Positions 1 to 5,845 of a stretch of DNA of 9,757 nt are shown piece by piece. The stretch is from assembly GCA_900770075.1 (NCBI GenBank), contig CAAGIZ010000118.1, forward strand, positions 1-9,757, written 5' to 3'. The stretch comes from Spirochaetia bacterium (GTDB lineage Bacteria > Spirochaetota > Spirochaetia > Treponematales > Treponemataceae). Each line of letters starts with the position of its first letter. The stretch's first letter is position 1. A model generated the notes under the pieces. It saw only the letters and a program-made list of their open reading frames with translations. It searched no databases and had not been told where the DNA came from. A program made the translations under genes and the position numbers.

Positions 1-740
1 ACAGAAACTTTCTGTTTTTCGGCAAGCGCATTGATTTCCGGCTCAAAATAACGCTCCAGTTCTTCTTGGGAAATTCCGCACAAATCAGAATAATCTTCGT
101 ACATGCTGATGTCATCAAGCTGATTCAGTCCTCTGAAAATGTTTACATGGCTGATCTTCGTAATTCCCGTGATAAACAAAAAACGGATGTATTTGTCGCT
201 GTCTTTCAAAGGGCTGTAAAAACTGCGAAGTTCCTGACGGTTCTGTTCTTCAAAATCCGTGTAGAGGGCGTCCAAAATCGGCTTGTCATATTCGTCGATT
301 AGGATGACGACCTGTCTGCCGTTTTTTTCACTTGCAGTTTCAATCAGATTGGAAAAACGGACTGCCGGGTTATCAGATTTTTTTTCAATTCCAAAACAAC
401 GCTCATTTTCTGTCAGTATGGCATCAATAATAGACAAAAGTTTGTCTTTAGTTTCATAAGTGCCGCGTCCAAAACTAATCTTCAAAACAGGATATTCAGT
501 CCACTCTTTTTCAAGCGTTTCAATCGCAAGACCTTTGAACAGTTCCTTTTTGCCAAGAAAATAGGCTTCCATCGTAGAAAGCAAAAGACTCTTCCCGAAC
601 CGGCGCGGACGGCTTAAAAAATAAGGCGTACTTGTGCGAGTCAGCTCATAAATCAGCGGCGTTTTATCAACATACAGATAATTCTCTTTTCGAAGTTTTT
701 CAAAATCCTGAATGCCGATTGGCAAAAATCTTCCGTTCAT
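1..740 (-). CDS. AAA-ATPase-like protein (PF09820 type), N-terminal part, cut by window edge
   Basis: The reverse strand reads open from an ATG at 740-738 to the window edge, giving 246 residues with no stop. It begins MNGRFLPIGIQDFEKLRKEN and has the family's usual opening (Y-V-D-K-T at 23-27), a Walker A-like PRRFGKS at 45-51 and a Walker B-like VVILIDEYDKPIL at 144-156. This pattern is typical of the AAA-ATPase-like family (PF09820), which normally runs to about 500-600 residues and ends in a PD-(D/E)XK nuclease-like domain (DUF1703); that part would lie outside the window. These proteins are common and often multicopy in gut and oral anaerobes; their biological role is poorly known, with mobile-element or defence roles only speculated. 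No Shine-Dalgarno precedes the ATG; a TATAAT lies 7 bases upstream. Family assignment is confident, function is not. Confidence 0.88.
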   Translation of the reverse strand, partial: MNGRFLPIGIQDFEKLRKENYLYVDKTPLIYELTRTSTPYFLSRPRRFGKSLLLSTMEAYFLGKKELFKGLAIETLEKEWTEYPVLKISFGRGTYETKDKLLSIIDAILTENERCFGIEKKSDNPAVRFSNLIETASEKNGRQVVILIDEYDKPILDALYTDFEEQNRQELRSFYSPLKDSDKYIRFLFITGITKISHVNIFRGLNQLDDISMYEDYSDLCGISQEELERYFEPEINALAEKQKVS

Positions 741-747
741 AATTTCA

Positions 748-753
748 ATTATA
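748..753 (-). promoter_or_regulatory. -10 box for the AAA-ATPase-like gene (possible leaderless transcript)
   Basis: On the minus strand a perfect TATAAT ends 7 bases before the ATG at 740. Transcription would begin at or next to the start codon, and no Shine-Dalgarno is visible between them. The -35 position with 17-base spacing (771-776, TAGAAC) matches the consensus poorly, so the promoter call rests on the -10 box alone. Confidence 0.4.
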
Positions 754-806
754 GCACAATCCAGGCACCAGTTCTATCGGCTCATTCTCTTACAAAAAAT
801 ATTTAT

Positions 807-960
807 ATGTGCGGGTCACTGACAACCGGGCTTTTCGGGGTTCCGCTCCCGCTCCAGCCGCTTCCCTCGCCGCGAAAAGCCCCTGAAAACACAGACTTTT
901 CAGGGGTTTTTCACGCTCAGTCCAGTGGCCGCCTCCGGCGCCCCTACAATCCCGCGCATA
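807..960. other. GC-rich structured intergenic block, possible dispersed repeat or small RNA
   Basis: This stretch is markedly GC-richer than the AT-rich flanks and lies between two divergently transcribed genes. It contains a long-range perfect 10-bp pairing of GGGCTTTTCG (828-837) with CGAAAAGCCC (873-882), and then the terminator hairpin at 880-911. An open frame of 79 codons crosses it (807-1046, plus), but its composition (rich in Pro, Arg, Leu), lack of a ribosome-binding site and passage into the downstream promoter argue against a protein. The style resembles the block between sufB and sufD, although I see no long sequence identity between them. It may be a dispersed repeat or a short structured RNA; this is inference. 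Confidence 0.4.
880..911 (+). terminator. Orphan rho-independent terminator hairpin
   Basis: CCCCTGAAAA (880-889) pairs perfectly with TTTTCAGGGG (897-906) around a 7-base loop, and five T residues follow at 907-911. This is a textbook intrinsic terminator on the plus strand, yet no recognisable plus-strand gene precedes it in the window. The first four bases of its left arm overlap the right arm of an upstream 10-bp stem (828-837 with 873-882), so the two helices compete. On the minus strand the hairpin is followed by CTTTTC, a weaker tail. Confidence 0.65.
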
Positions 961-1019
961 CATTTTACCGAAAACTAAAATTCTTCCCTCTCACACACCA
1001 AAAACTTCAAAAAAAAATT

Positions 1020-1047
1020 CTGACAATTCAAAAAAAATGTGTATAAT
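1020..1047 (+). promoter_or_regulatory. Sigma-70-type promoter of the FadL-like gene
   Basis: CTGACA (1020-1025, five of six matches to the -35 consensus) is followed after 16 bases by a perfect TATAAT (1042-1047). Transcription should begin near 1054, giving an untranslated leader of about 80 bases before the ATG at 1134. The G-run frameshift lies well inside the gene and so would not affect this promoter. Confidence 0.65.
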
Positions 1048-1133
1048 TATGTGTGGTATTTTTACGCTCAGTTTTTTTTACAGCAGGTGCGTACAATAAT
1101 ATGCCAGAACAATTTTTCTCAAGGAGAATCAAA

Positions 1134-2385
1134 ATGAAGAGAATTTTGACATCAATTTTAGCCCTTTCCTGTGCCGCTGGGGTTTTTGCCGGGGGAATCG
1201 ACAACAAATCAAACCTTTCTACAGGTTACCTCCGCAATCCAAGCCGTGCCACAGAAACAAAGCGCCCGGAAGCCGTGCTCTACAACATAGCAGGAACCTC
1301 ATTCATGGAAGACGGACTTGCCTTCAACATCGGTAACCAGTTCATTTTTAAAGAGTACACAAACGAATACGGCGGCAAAGAATACAAGGACGACGAAGAC
1401 GTATTCTTCTTCCCGGATTTCGAAGCAGTCTGGAAAAAAGACCGCCTTGCAATCTTTGCAGGCTTCGGCGTATTTGCCGGGGGGTGGCTCCCTTAAATAC
1501 GATGACGGAACTGGTGTAACCTTTCTGGCACTTCTTGGTAACCTAGTGGGTAACGGTCTGGATCAGGTAACTTCCGCTGCCATTGCAAAAGAACACTCTC
1601 TGGAAGCCTATTCCGTAACCATGGGAGAGATGCTGGGTGCTTCCTACAAAATTACGGACAATATCTCCCTTTCTGCAGCAGGCCGCTTCCTCCACTCCGA
1701 TTCAGACATGAAGCTCAAGATTTCTCCAATGCTGTCTCCCACAAATGGCGGTACTACAGTTAAGTACGATGCTTCCGGCTACGGCTTCGGCGGCGTCTTC
1801 GGCATAAACGCAAAAGACCTTGTTCCAGGTCTCATCCTCTCCCTCCAGTACCAGACCATCACAAAACTGGACATAGAATTCGACTCCGTAACTGGCAATC
1901 TTGCAGGCGGCTTCGGCATAAAAGAAGGCGAAAAATACAAGAACGACCTTCCTGCAGTGCTTACGGCAGGTGCCGGCTACAACCTTCTTGGCTGCCTCGA
2001 TTTAAGCCTTACCTTCAACTACTACTTCAACAAGCAGTCCACCATGGAAAACCCTCTCGGCGGCTCCAAGCTCAAGTACGACGACTCCTGGGAAGTAGGT
2101 CTCGGCTGCGACTGGCAGATTAACGAAAAAACAGGAGTTTCTGCAGGTACAATGTACAGCAAGCAGGGCTTTAAGTCAGACGTAAACAGTGCCTTCAGCC
2201 CGGTTCTCGACAGCGTTGTAGTGGGCTGCGGTGCAGAATACAAAATCGTAAAACAGGTAACTCTTACAGCAGCCTACCTGCACTGCTTCTACTTCGACGA
2301 AGAATACAAAGTTTCCGGACAGACTCTGGATCTCAGCAAAAACATCGACATGCTCTCTGTTGGCATAACGGTAAAACCATTCTAG
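1134..2385 (+). pseudogene. FadL/OmpP1-like outer-membrane beta-barrel protein, frameshifted at a G6 run
   Basis: The ATG at 1134 follows AAGGAG (1121-1126) with 7-base spacing. The product begins MKRILTSILALSCAAGVFA, a signal peptide likely cut after VFA. The mature start, through YLRNPSRATETKRPEAVLYN and the MEDGLAFNIGNQF segment, resembles the N-terminal region of spirochaetal FadL/OmpP1 proteins, which form barrels for hydrophobic compounds. The protein is rich in alternating aromatic and glycine strands and ends in VKPF with a terminal Phe, as expected for BAM-dependent insertion. As written, the frame stops at 1496 after 120 residues. The continuation (KYDDGTGV onward) lies in the next frame. 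The switch maps to GGGGGG at 1479-1484: with five Gs the reading becomes FAGGGSLKYDDG and the whole gene gives 416 residues. It may be phase-variable, a true pseudogene or a sequencing error. The FadL assignment is from pattern recognition and moderately sure. Confidence 0.82.
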
Positions 2386-2399
2386 GTTAAACGCAAACG

Positions 2400-2435
2400 G
2401 CGGTCACAGGTCTTTCCTGCGGCCGCTTTTTTTTT
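2400..2435 (+). terminator. Terminator after the FadL-like gene
   Basis: GCGGTCACAGG (2400-2410) pairs with CCTGCGGCCGC (2416-2426) around the loop TCTTT, with one G-T wobble and one A-C mismatch in 11 positions. Nine Ts follow (2427-2435). It begins 14 bases after the stop codon. Confidence 0.85.
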
Positions 2436-2462
2436 GCTTTTTTTTCTAAAAAAATAATTTTT

Positions 2463-2494
2463 TTGTGTAAAATTAAAAAATTTTAGGTTATACT
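2463..2494 (+). promoter_or_regulatory. Weak candidate promoter for the chemotaxis receptor gene
   Basis: The spacer 2436-2560 is extremely AT-rich. The best -10 candidate is TATACT (2489-2494, five of six), with TTGTGT (2463-2468) upstream at an over-long 20-base spacing. No convincing flagellar sigma-28 site was seen. The position is plausible but the signal is weak. Confidence 0.3.
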
Positions 2495-2560
2495 TTTTTT
2501 TGTACCGAAAACACATTTTTTCGATATGCACTTTTATCGTATTTTTATTGGAGAGCAAAA

Positions 2561-4426
2561 ATGCCCGAAAACCAACCGCTTCCTGCCGTAAAACTGCCTA
2601 AAAGAGTTGCAGTTTACTTTGCGCTTACCTTTGTTGCTACAATGCTCAACAGCCTTTTTACGCTGGAGTATTTCAACGTCCTTACCTTTTCAGAAATCTT
2701 TACAGTCTTTTTCCGTCCGCTGCCACTGATTCTGGCACTTATTCTGGCGGCAGTTTTAACCGCCTTCTATAAAATAATATCTAAAAAAATTCATGCCTAC
2801 GACGGCTCCGAAGAGTCCGCAAAAAAAACAAACAGGCTTTTAAAGATTTTCGAAATGGGAACAATCGGCGGTGCCGTAATAAACGGTCCCCTTTTTGCCT
2901 TTATAATTTTATGCTGCGCAAAGGCAGTTCAGATTGAACTTCCGGCAACACCAGTCTATCTCGTGTGCATCGCTTCCGTAGGTCTTTTTGCCTGTTTTTT
3001 CTATATATGCTTTATGCAGAATTTTGAATGGGCCGTTTATGCAGTCACCTTCTCAGAAGAAAACCTTTCCCTCAGCCTGCTTCTGCGCACGCTTTTGGTA
3101 AACTTCTTCTCCCTGTCCGGTCTTGTCTGCCTTGCCGCAGCCCCTATGTATGTGGAAGCCCTGCGGGAATTCGACACAGGCACCATTTTCCTAAGCTATA
3201 TTCTGCCTGCTGCTATACTCGGATGTATCATCTCTTTGGCAGATTCTTTCCGGCAGATGCAGGGTACGGCAACCCGGGTAAAGCAGATGACAGAGTTTTC
3301 CAAGGGGATTGCAGCAAAGGACTACACCCACGACACTCTCCGGGTCATGAGCCGGGACGAATTCGGTCTTTTAATCAACTACCTCAACCAGTTCCACTCC
3401 TCAACAAGAAGCCTTCTAAACGCCATAAACAATTCCGTACAGAATTCCCTCAACACAGCAGACACCCTTTCTTCAACCATGACAGAAACAGTTTCCGCAA
3501 TAAGCCAGATTTCCGGTAACATAACCAGCATTCAGGATCAGACAGTAAATCAGGCAGCCGGCGTTGAAGAAACATCATCAACCATAAAAAGCATGATTGA
3601 CCGAGTCGACCATCTCAACAACAGCATCTCTAGCCAGATGAACGGAATTGCCACTGCTTCCAGTGCAATTGAACAGATGGTTGCAAACATCAAGAGCGTC
3701 ACTTCCATTCTGGAAAAAAACTCTGTTTCAGTAAAATCCCTTGGCAACGAATCAGTCCGGGGCCGGGAAAAAATCAATCAGGCGATGGAACTGGCAGATT
3801 CCATAATATCCCGCTCAGCAGGTCTTCTGGAAGCCAGCACCATTATCCAGAGCATTGCCGGTCAGACAAACCTTCTGGCAATGAACGCTGCCATCGAAGC
3901 AGCCCATGCAGGAGAAGCCGGAAAAGGTTTTGCCGTAGTTGCCGACGAAATCAGAAAACTTGCCGAACAGTCTAACACTCAGGGCAAGGCAATTTCCGGT
4001 CAGTTGGAAGAGCTCAGCAGCGTAATCCATCAGGTTGCCGCAAATACTCAGGAAGTTCAGAAGCAGTTTGAAGTCATCTTTGAACTCACATCTACCGTAA
4101 GCCGTCAGGAAGACGTAATCAAGTCCGCAATGGAAGAACAGGCAGAAGGTAGCAGTCAGGTTCTGCAAGCCATGAGCGAAATCAAAAATTCTTCCGATAC
4201 AGTACAGAAAGAGTCCGAAGAACTCAGCACAGGCGGAAAGCAGATTGCCGACGAGATGGATATCCTTGCAGACGTTACGGTTCAGATAAAAAATGCCATG
4301 ACAGAAATCGTTTCTGGAACTAACGAAATAACAAACTCTGTTTCCGAAATAAACACGGCTACAGAAAACAACCGTAATGACCTCAAAATTCTGAGCAATC
4401 AGGTTTCTTCGTTCAAACTCAACTGA
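2561..4426 (+). CDS. Methyl-accepting chemotaxis protein with six TM segments and no periplasmic domain
   Basis: The 621-residue product starts at an ATG with GGAG (2550-2553) 7 bases upstream. Hydrophobic segments lie near residues 15-35, 53-75, 98-120, 131-152, 174-196 and 207-227, with only short loops between them, so there is no periplasmic ligand-binding domain. A HAMP-like linker follows (about 228-285, with DEFG at 266-269). The rest is a long coiled-coil signalling domain whose hairpin tip reads MNAAIEAAHAGE at 441-452 and continues into GKGFAVVADEIRKLAEQS, the hallmark that binds CheA and CheW. The Ser/Thr/Gln/Glu-rich helices on each side would carry methylation sites. The C-terminus (SSFKLN) lacks a CheR-tethering pentapeptide. 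The stimulus is unknown; with a membrane-embedded sensor it may read membrane state, redox or energy, but that is inference. It is monocistronic, with terminators on both sides. Confidence 0.95.
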   Translation: MPENQPLPAVKLPKRVAVYFALTFVATMLNSLFTLEYFNVLTFSEIFTVFFRPLPLILALILAAVLTAFYKIISKKIHAYDGSEESAKKTNRLLKIFEMGTIGGAVINGPLFAFIILCCAKAVQIELPATPVYLVCIASVGLFACFFYICFMQNFEWAVYAVTFSEENLSLSLLLRTLLVNFFSLSGLVCLAAAPMYVEALREFDTGTIFLSYILPAAILGCIISLADSFRQMQGTATRVKQMTEFSKGIAAKDYTHDTLRVMSRDEFGLLINYLNQFHSSTRSLLNAINNSVQNSLNTADTLSSTMTETVSAISQISGNITSIQDQTVNQAAGVEETSSTIKSMIDRVDHLNNSISSQMNGIATASSAIEQMVANIKSVTSILEKNSVSVKSLGNESVRGREKINQAMELADSIISRSAGLLEASTIIQSIAGQTNLLAMNAAIEAAHAGEAGKGFAVVADEIRKLAEQSNTQGKAISGQLEELSSVIHQVAANTQEVQKQFEVIFELTSTVSRQEDVIKSAMEEQAEGSSQVLQAMSEIKNSSDTVQKESEELSTGGKQIADEMDILADVTVQIKNAMTEIVSGTNEITNSVSEINTATENNRNDLKILSNQVSSFKLN

Positions 4427-4453
4427 CACAAGGGCAAAAATGCCCCAAAAAAC

Positions 4454-4491
4454 AAAAAGCGGTCATCCTGCAAAAGGCGGCCGCTTTTTTT
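4454..4491. terminator. Probable bidirectional terminator between the receptor and transporter genes
   Basis: AAAAAGCGGTC (4454-4464) pairs with GGCCGCTTTTT (4479-4489) around a 14-base loop with one G-T wobble, and the T run extends to 4491. The flanking A run means the minus strand also gets a T tail, so it can serve both convergent genes. It lies 28 bases after the receptor stop codon. Its GCGGTCA, CCTGC and GGCCGC-T segments recur in the terminator at 2400-2435. Confidence 0.75.
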
Positions 4492-4516
4492 ATCAGAAAA
4501 ACCTAGGGAACCTCAC

Positions 4517-4552
4517 CTTAAAAACGGCAGACCCGCCTTAACAGGCCGCCTT
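4517..4552 (-). terminator. Possible terminator of the EamA transporter gene
   Basis: On the minus strand AAAAA-GGCGG pairs with CTGCC-G-TTTTT (one bulged G and one G-T wobble), overlapping the last codons and the TAA at 4540-4538. The loop is long (about 15 bases), so it is weaker than the hairpin at 4454-4491, which could act as the main terminator for this gene. Confidence 0.4.
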
Positions 4553-5491
4553 TTTTCTTCCTTCCCTTGCCTGAAAAATCTGGGCACAGACTATGGCGCA
4601 AAACATTATTGCACAGCCGAACACTTCCCTTCCGCTCAAAACTTTTCCGCCCATACCGAAAACAGCAGAACAAAAAGCCTCGGACAAAGCCGCAAAAACG
4701 CTTTCCATGCACATTATCAGCGAAGCAACAGTCTCTTCGCAATACTGCTGTCCAACAATCTGAAGGGTGTAAGCAACTCCGCAGCTCAAAACTCCAGCAT
4801 AAAGGATGGGAAGCCCTGCCGAAAAAATGTCAGCAATACAAGGCTTCTCAAATAAAGCCATGCCAATACCGCTTAAAAGCCCGGAAACAAAAAACTGAAT
4901 GCAGCTCAGTTTTATTCCGTCAAGCCCCGGAGCCCAAAGGGCAATCAAAACGATGTGCACTGCAAAAAACACGGAACCCAAAAAAGCAAGAAAGTCACCT
5001 TTTGTAAGAGAGCCAAGTCCCCGGCTGTCGATGCACAGAAAGTAAAGCCCTGTAAACCCCGCCGCAATGGAAAGCCAAATAAAAACCGAAACTTTTTTCT
5101 TAAAAAAAATCCCGAAAACGGGCACCATAAAAAGATACATGGCAGTAATAAAGGCGATTTTCCCTGCAGAGTGCTCCGGCTGTTCAAAGGCAAACTGCTG
5201 AAAATTGGTCGCAATGCAAAGAACAACACCCAACAAAATTCCATAAAAAAGATGCTTTTTTATACCGCAAGTTCCGGCGTTAAAATCCTGCCCTCTTTCC
5301 CGGAAAAACCTGCCCTTCAATAAAATCACCGGAAGAAGGAACAAACCGCCTATCAGAGTCCGCACACAATTAAAGGTAAAAGGTTCAACCTTTCCAATGC
5401 TTTCACTTTGGGCAATAAATGAAGTTCCCCAGATAAAGGCCGTAAGCAAAAGCAGAAAAACTCCTTTGAACGAAGTTTTTATCTCATTCAT
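4538..5491 (-). CDS. EamA-family (DMT superfamily) membrane transporter
   Basis: The protein starts MNEIKTSFKGVFLLLLTAFIWGTSFIAQ and runs to 317 residues. It has about ten hydrophobic segments arranged as two EamA repeats (roughly residues 8-140 and 160-310). Typical features are AFIWGTSF in the first helix and, in the second half, a stretch reading CGVAYTLQIVGQQY followed by ASLIMCMESVFAALSEAF. Members export or exchange small metabolites such as amino acids or nucleotides across the inner membrane; the substrate cannot be deduced here. An in-frame ATG at 5611 would add 40 residues, but I chose 5491 because GGAG sits 6 bases before it and because the best promoter (5552-5580) lies inside the extension. 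The last residues are charged (REGRKKAAC). The gene is convergent with the chemotaxis receptor and divergent from the suf genes, so it is probably a single-gene unit. Confidence 0.92.
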   Translation of the reverse strand: MNEIKTSFKGVFLLLLTAFIWGTSFIAQSESIGKVEPFTFNCVRTLIGGLFLLPVILLKGRFFRERGQDFNAGTCGIKKHLFYGILLGVVLCIATNFQQFAFEQPEHSAGKIAFITAMYLFMVPVFGIFFKKKVSVFIWLSIAAGFTGLYFLCIDSRGLGSLTKGDFLAFLGSVFFAVHIVLIALWAPGLDGIKLSCIQFFVSGLLSGIGMALFEKPCIADIFSAGLPILYAGVLSCGVAYTLQIVGQQYCEETVASLIMCMESVFAALSEAFCSAVFGMGGKVLSGREVFGCAIMFCAIVCAQIFQAREGRKKAAC

Positions 5492-5551
5492 TTTTATCTC
5501 CAGTTTTTTTGGACGCAAAAATCCGCACAAAAAGCCTTCAGGCACCTCCAA

Positions 5552-5580
5552 ATTATAAGAAACCGCAATTTTTTTTACAA
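5552..5580 (-). promoter_or_regulatory. Promoter of the EamA transporter gene
   Basis: On the minus strand TTGTAA (5580-5575) and a perfect TATAAT (5557-5552) are separated by exactly 17 bases. Transcription would begin near 5545, leaving a leader of about 54 bases with the GGAG site at 5501-5498. The MITE-like insertion begins 24 bases upstream of this promoter's target-site copy. Confidence 0.7.
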
Positions 5581-5603
5581 CAAGCGCGAAAAAAAATTGA
5601 TAA

Positions 5604-5613
5604 TTCCTCATAG
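5604..5613 (+). repeat. Target-site duplication, left copy
   Basis: TTCCTCATAG here is identical to 5799-5808 and directly abuts the left inverted repeat of the 185-bp element. A 10-base direct repeat flanking inverted termini is the signature of transposition. Confidence 0.88.
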
Positions 5614-5798
5614 CAGGGGCTCCGTATTATAAATTTTTAAGGAAAAATTGGGGCGAGAGGGAGCGAATGGGACAGGCAAAAACACGCTGATTGCGGATGG
5701 TGCAATCAGAATGTAGTGCTGAGAGCACGGTTTTGCAATGAACAGTCGCGACCGGTAGCCCCTGTTTTAATTTATTTTTTTATAATGCGGAGCCCCTG
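5614..5798. mobile_element. MITE-like non-autonomous insertion element, 185 bp, complete
   Basis: The ends are inverted repeats: CAGGGGCTCCGTATTATAAA (5614-5633) matches the reverse complement of 5779-5798 at 19 of 20 positions. Both ends are bounded by the 10-base direct repeat TTCCTCATAG. There is no open frame of useful length inside, so it must have been moved by a transposase supplied elsewhere. The CAGGG tips and 10-base duplication recall the ISAs1 family (8-10-base duplications as I remember), but this is only an inference. The interior holds two perfect hairpins: CTGATTGC (5687-5694) with GCAATCAG (5702-5709), and GTGCT (5716-5720) with AGCAC (5724-5728). A second copy of AGCCCCTGTT lies at 5757-5766, just inside the right end. 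Each inverted repeat carries a TATAAT pointing outward. The element separates the EamA and suf promoters. Confidence 0.85.
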
Positions 5799-5808
5799 TT
5801 CCTCATAG
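5799..5808 (+). repeat. Target-site duplication, right copy
   Basis: TTCCTCATAG, identical to 5604-5613, directly follows the right inverted repeat. Joining the two copies into one reconstructs an unoccupied divergent promoter region of about 160 bases between the EamA and sufC start codons. Confidence 0.88.
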
Positions 5809-5831
5809 TTCCCTAAAATAAATTTTTTATG

Positions 5832-5837
5832 TATACT
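5832..5837 (+). promoter_or_regulatory. -10 box of the suf operon
   Basis: TATACT (five of six) ends 8 bases before the sufC ATG, so the transcript would begin almost at the start codon. The -35 position (5809-5814, TTCCCT) is weak and lies directly against the right copy of the target-site duplication, so the insertion abuts the promoter. No recognisable IscR/SufR-type operator was seen. Confidence 0.45.
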
Positions 5838-5845
5838 CTAAAGTT

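Noticed and set aside
807..1046. 79-codon plus-strand open frame across the GC-rich block
   Set aside because: No ribosome-binding site, Pro/Arg-rich low-complexity translation, covers a terminator hairpin and ends within the promoter of the FadL-like gene.
1134..1200. Lipoprotein signal in the FadL-like protein (ALSC near residue 13)
   Set aside because: The sequence fits a type I cleavage after VFA better, and the terminal Phe indicates a beta-barrel; spirochaetal lipoboxes are loose, so this is not fully excluded.
2501..2527. Possible flagellar sigma-28 promoter before the chemotaxis receptor gene
   Set aside because: CGATA at 2522-2526 resembles part of the -10 motif, but the -35 position reads TGTA instead of TAAA and the GC start of the -10 motif is missing.
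3815..4429. 204-codon minus-strand open frame opposite the chemotaxis receptor gene
   Set aside because: It mirrors a strongly conserved signalling domain and has a Cys/Phe-rich translation with no recognisable domain; a coding shadow.
4567..5323. Plus-strand open frames opposite the EamA gene
   Set aside because: Lys/Pro/Arg-rich translations antisense to a clear membrane protein; shadows of its codon bias.
5492..5611. 40-residue N-terminal extension of the EamA transporter
   Set aside because: The extension contains the best promoter on that strand, and its ATG falls in the target-site duplication; the start at 5491 has a good GGAG site.
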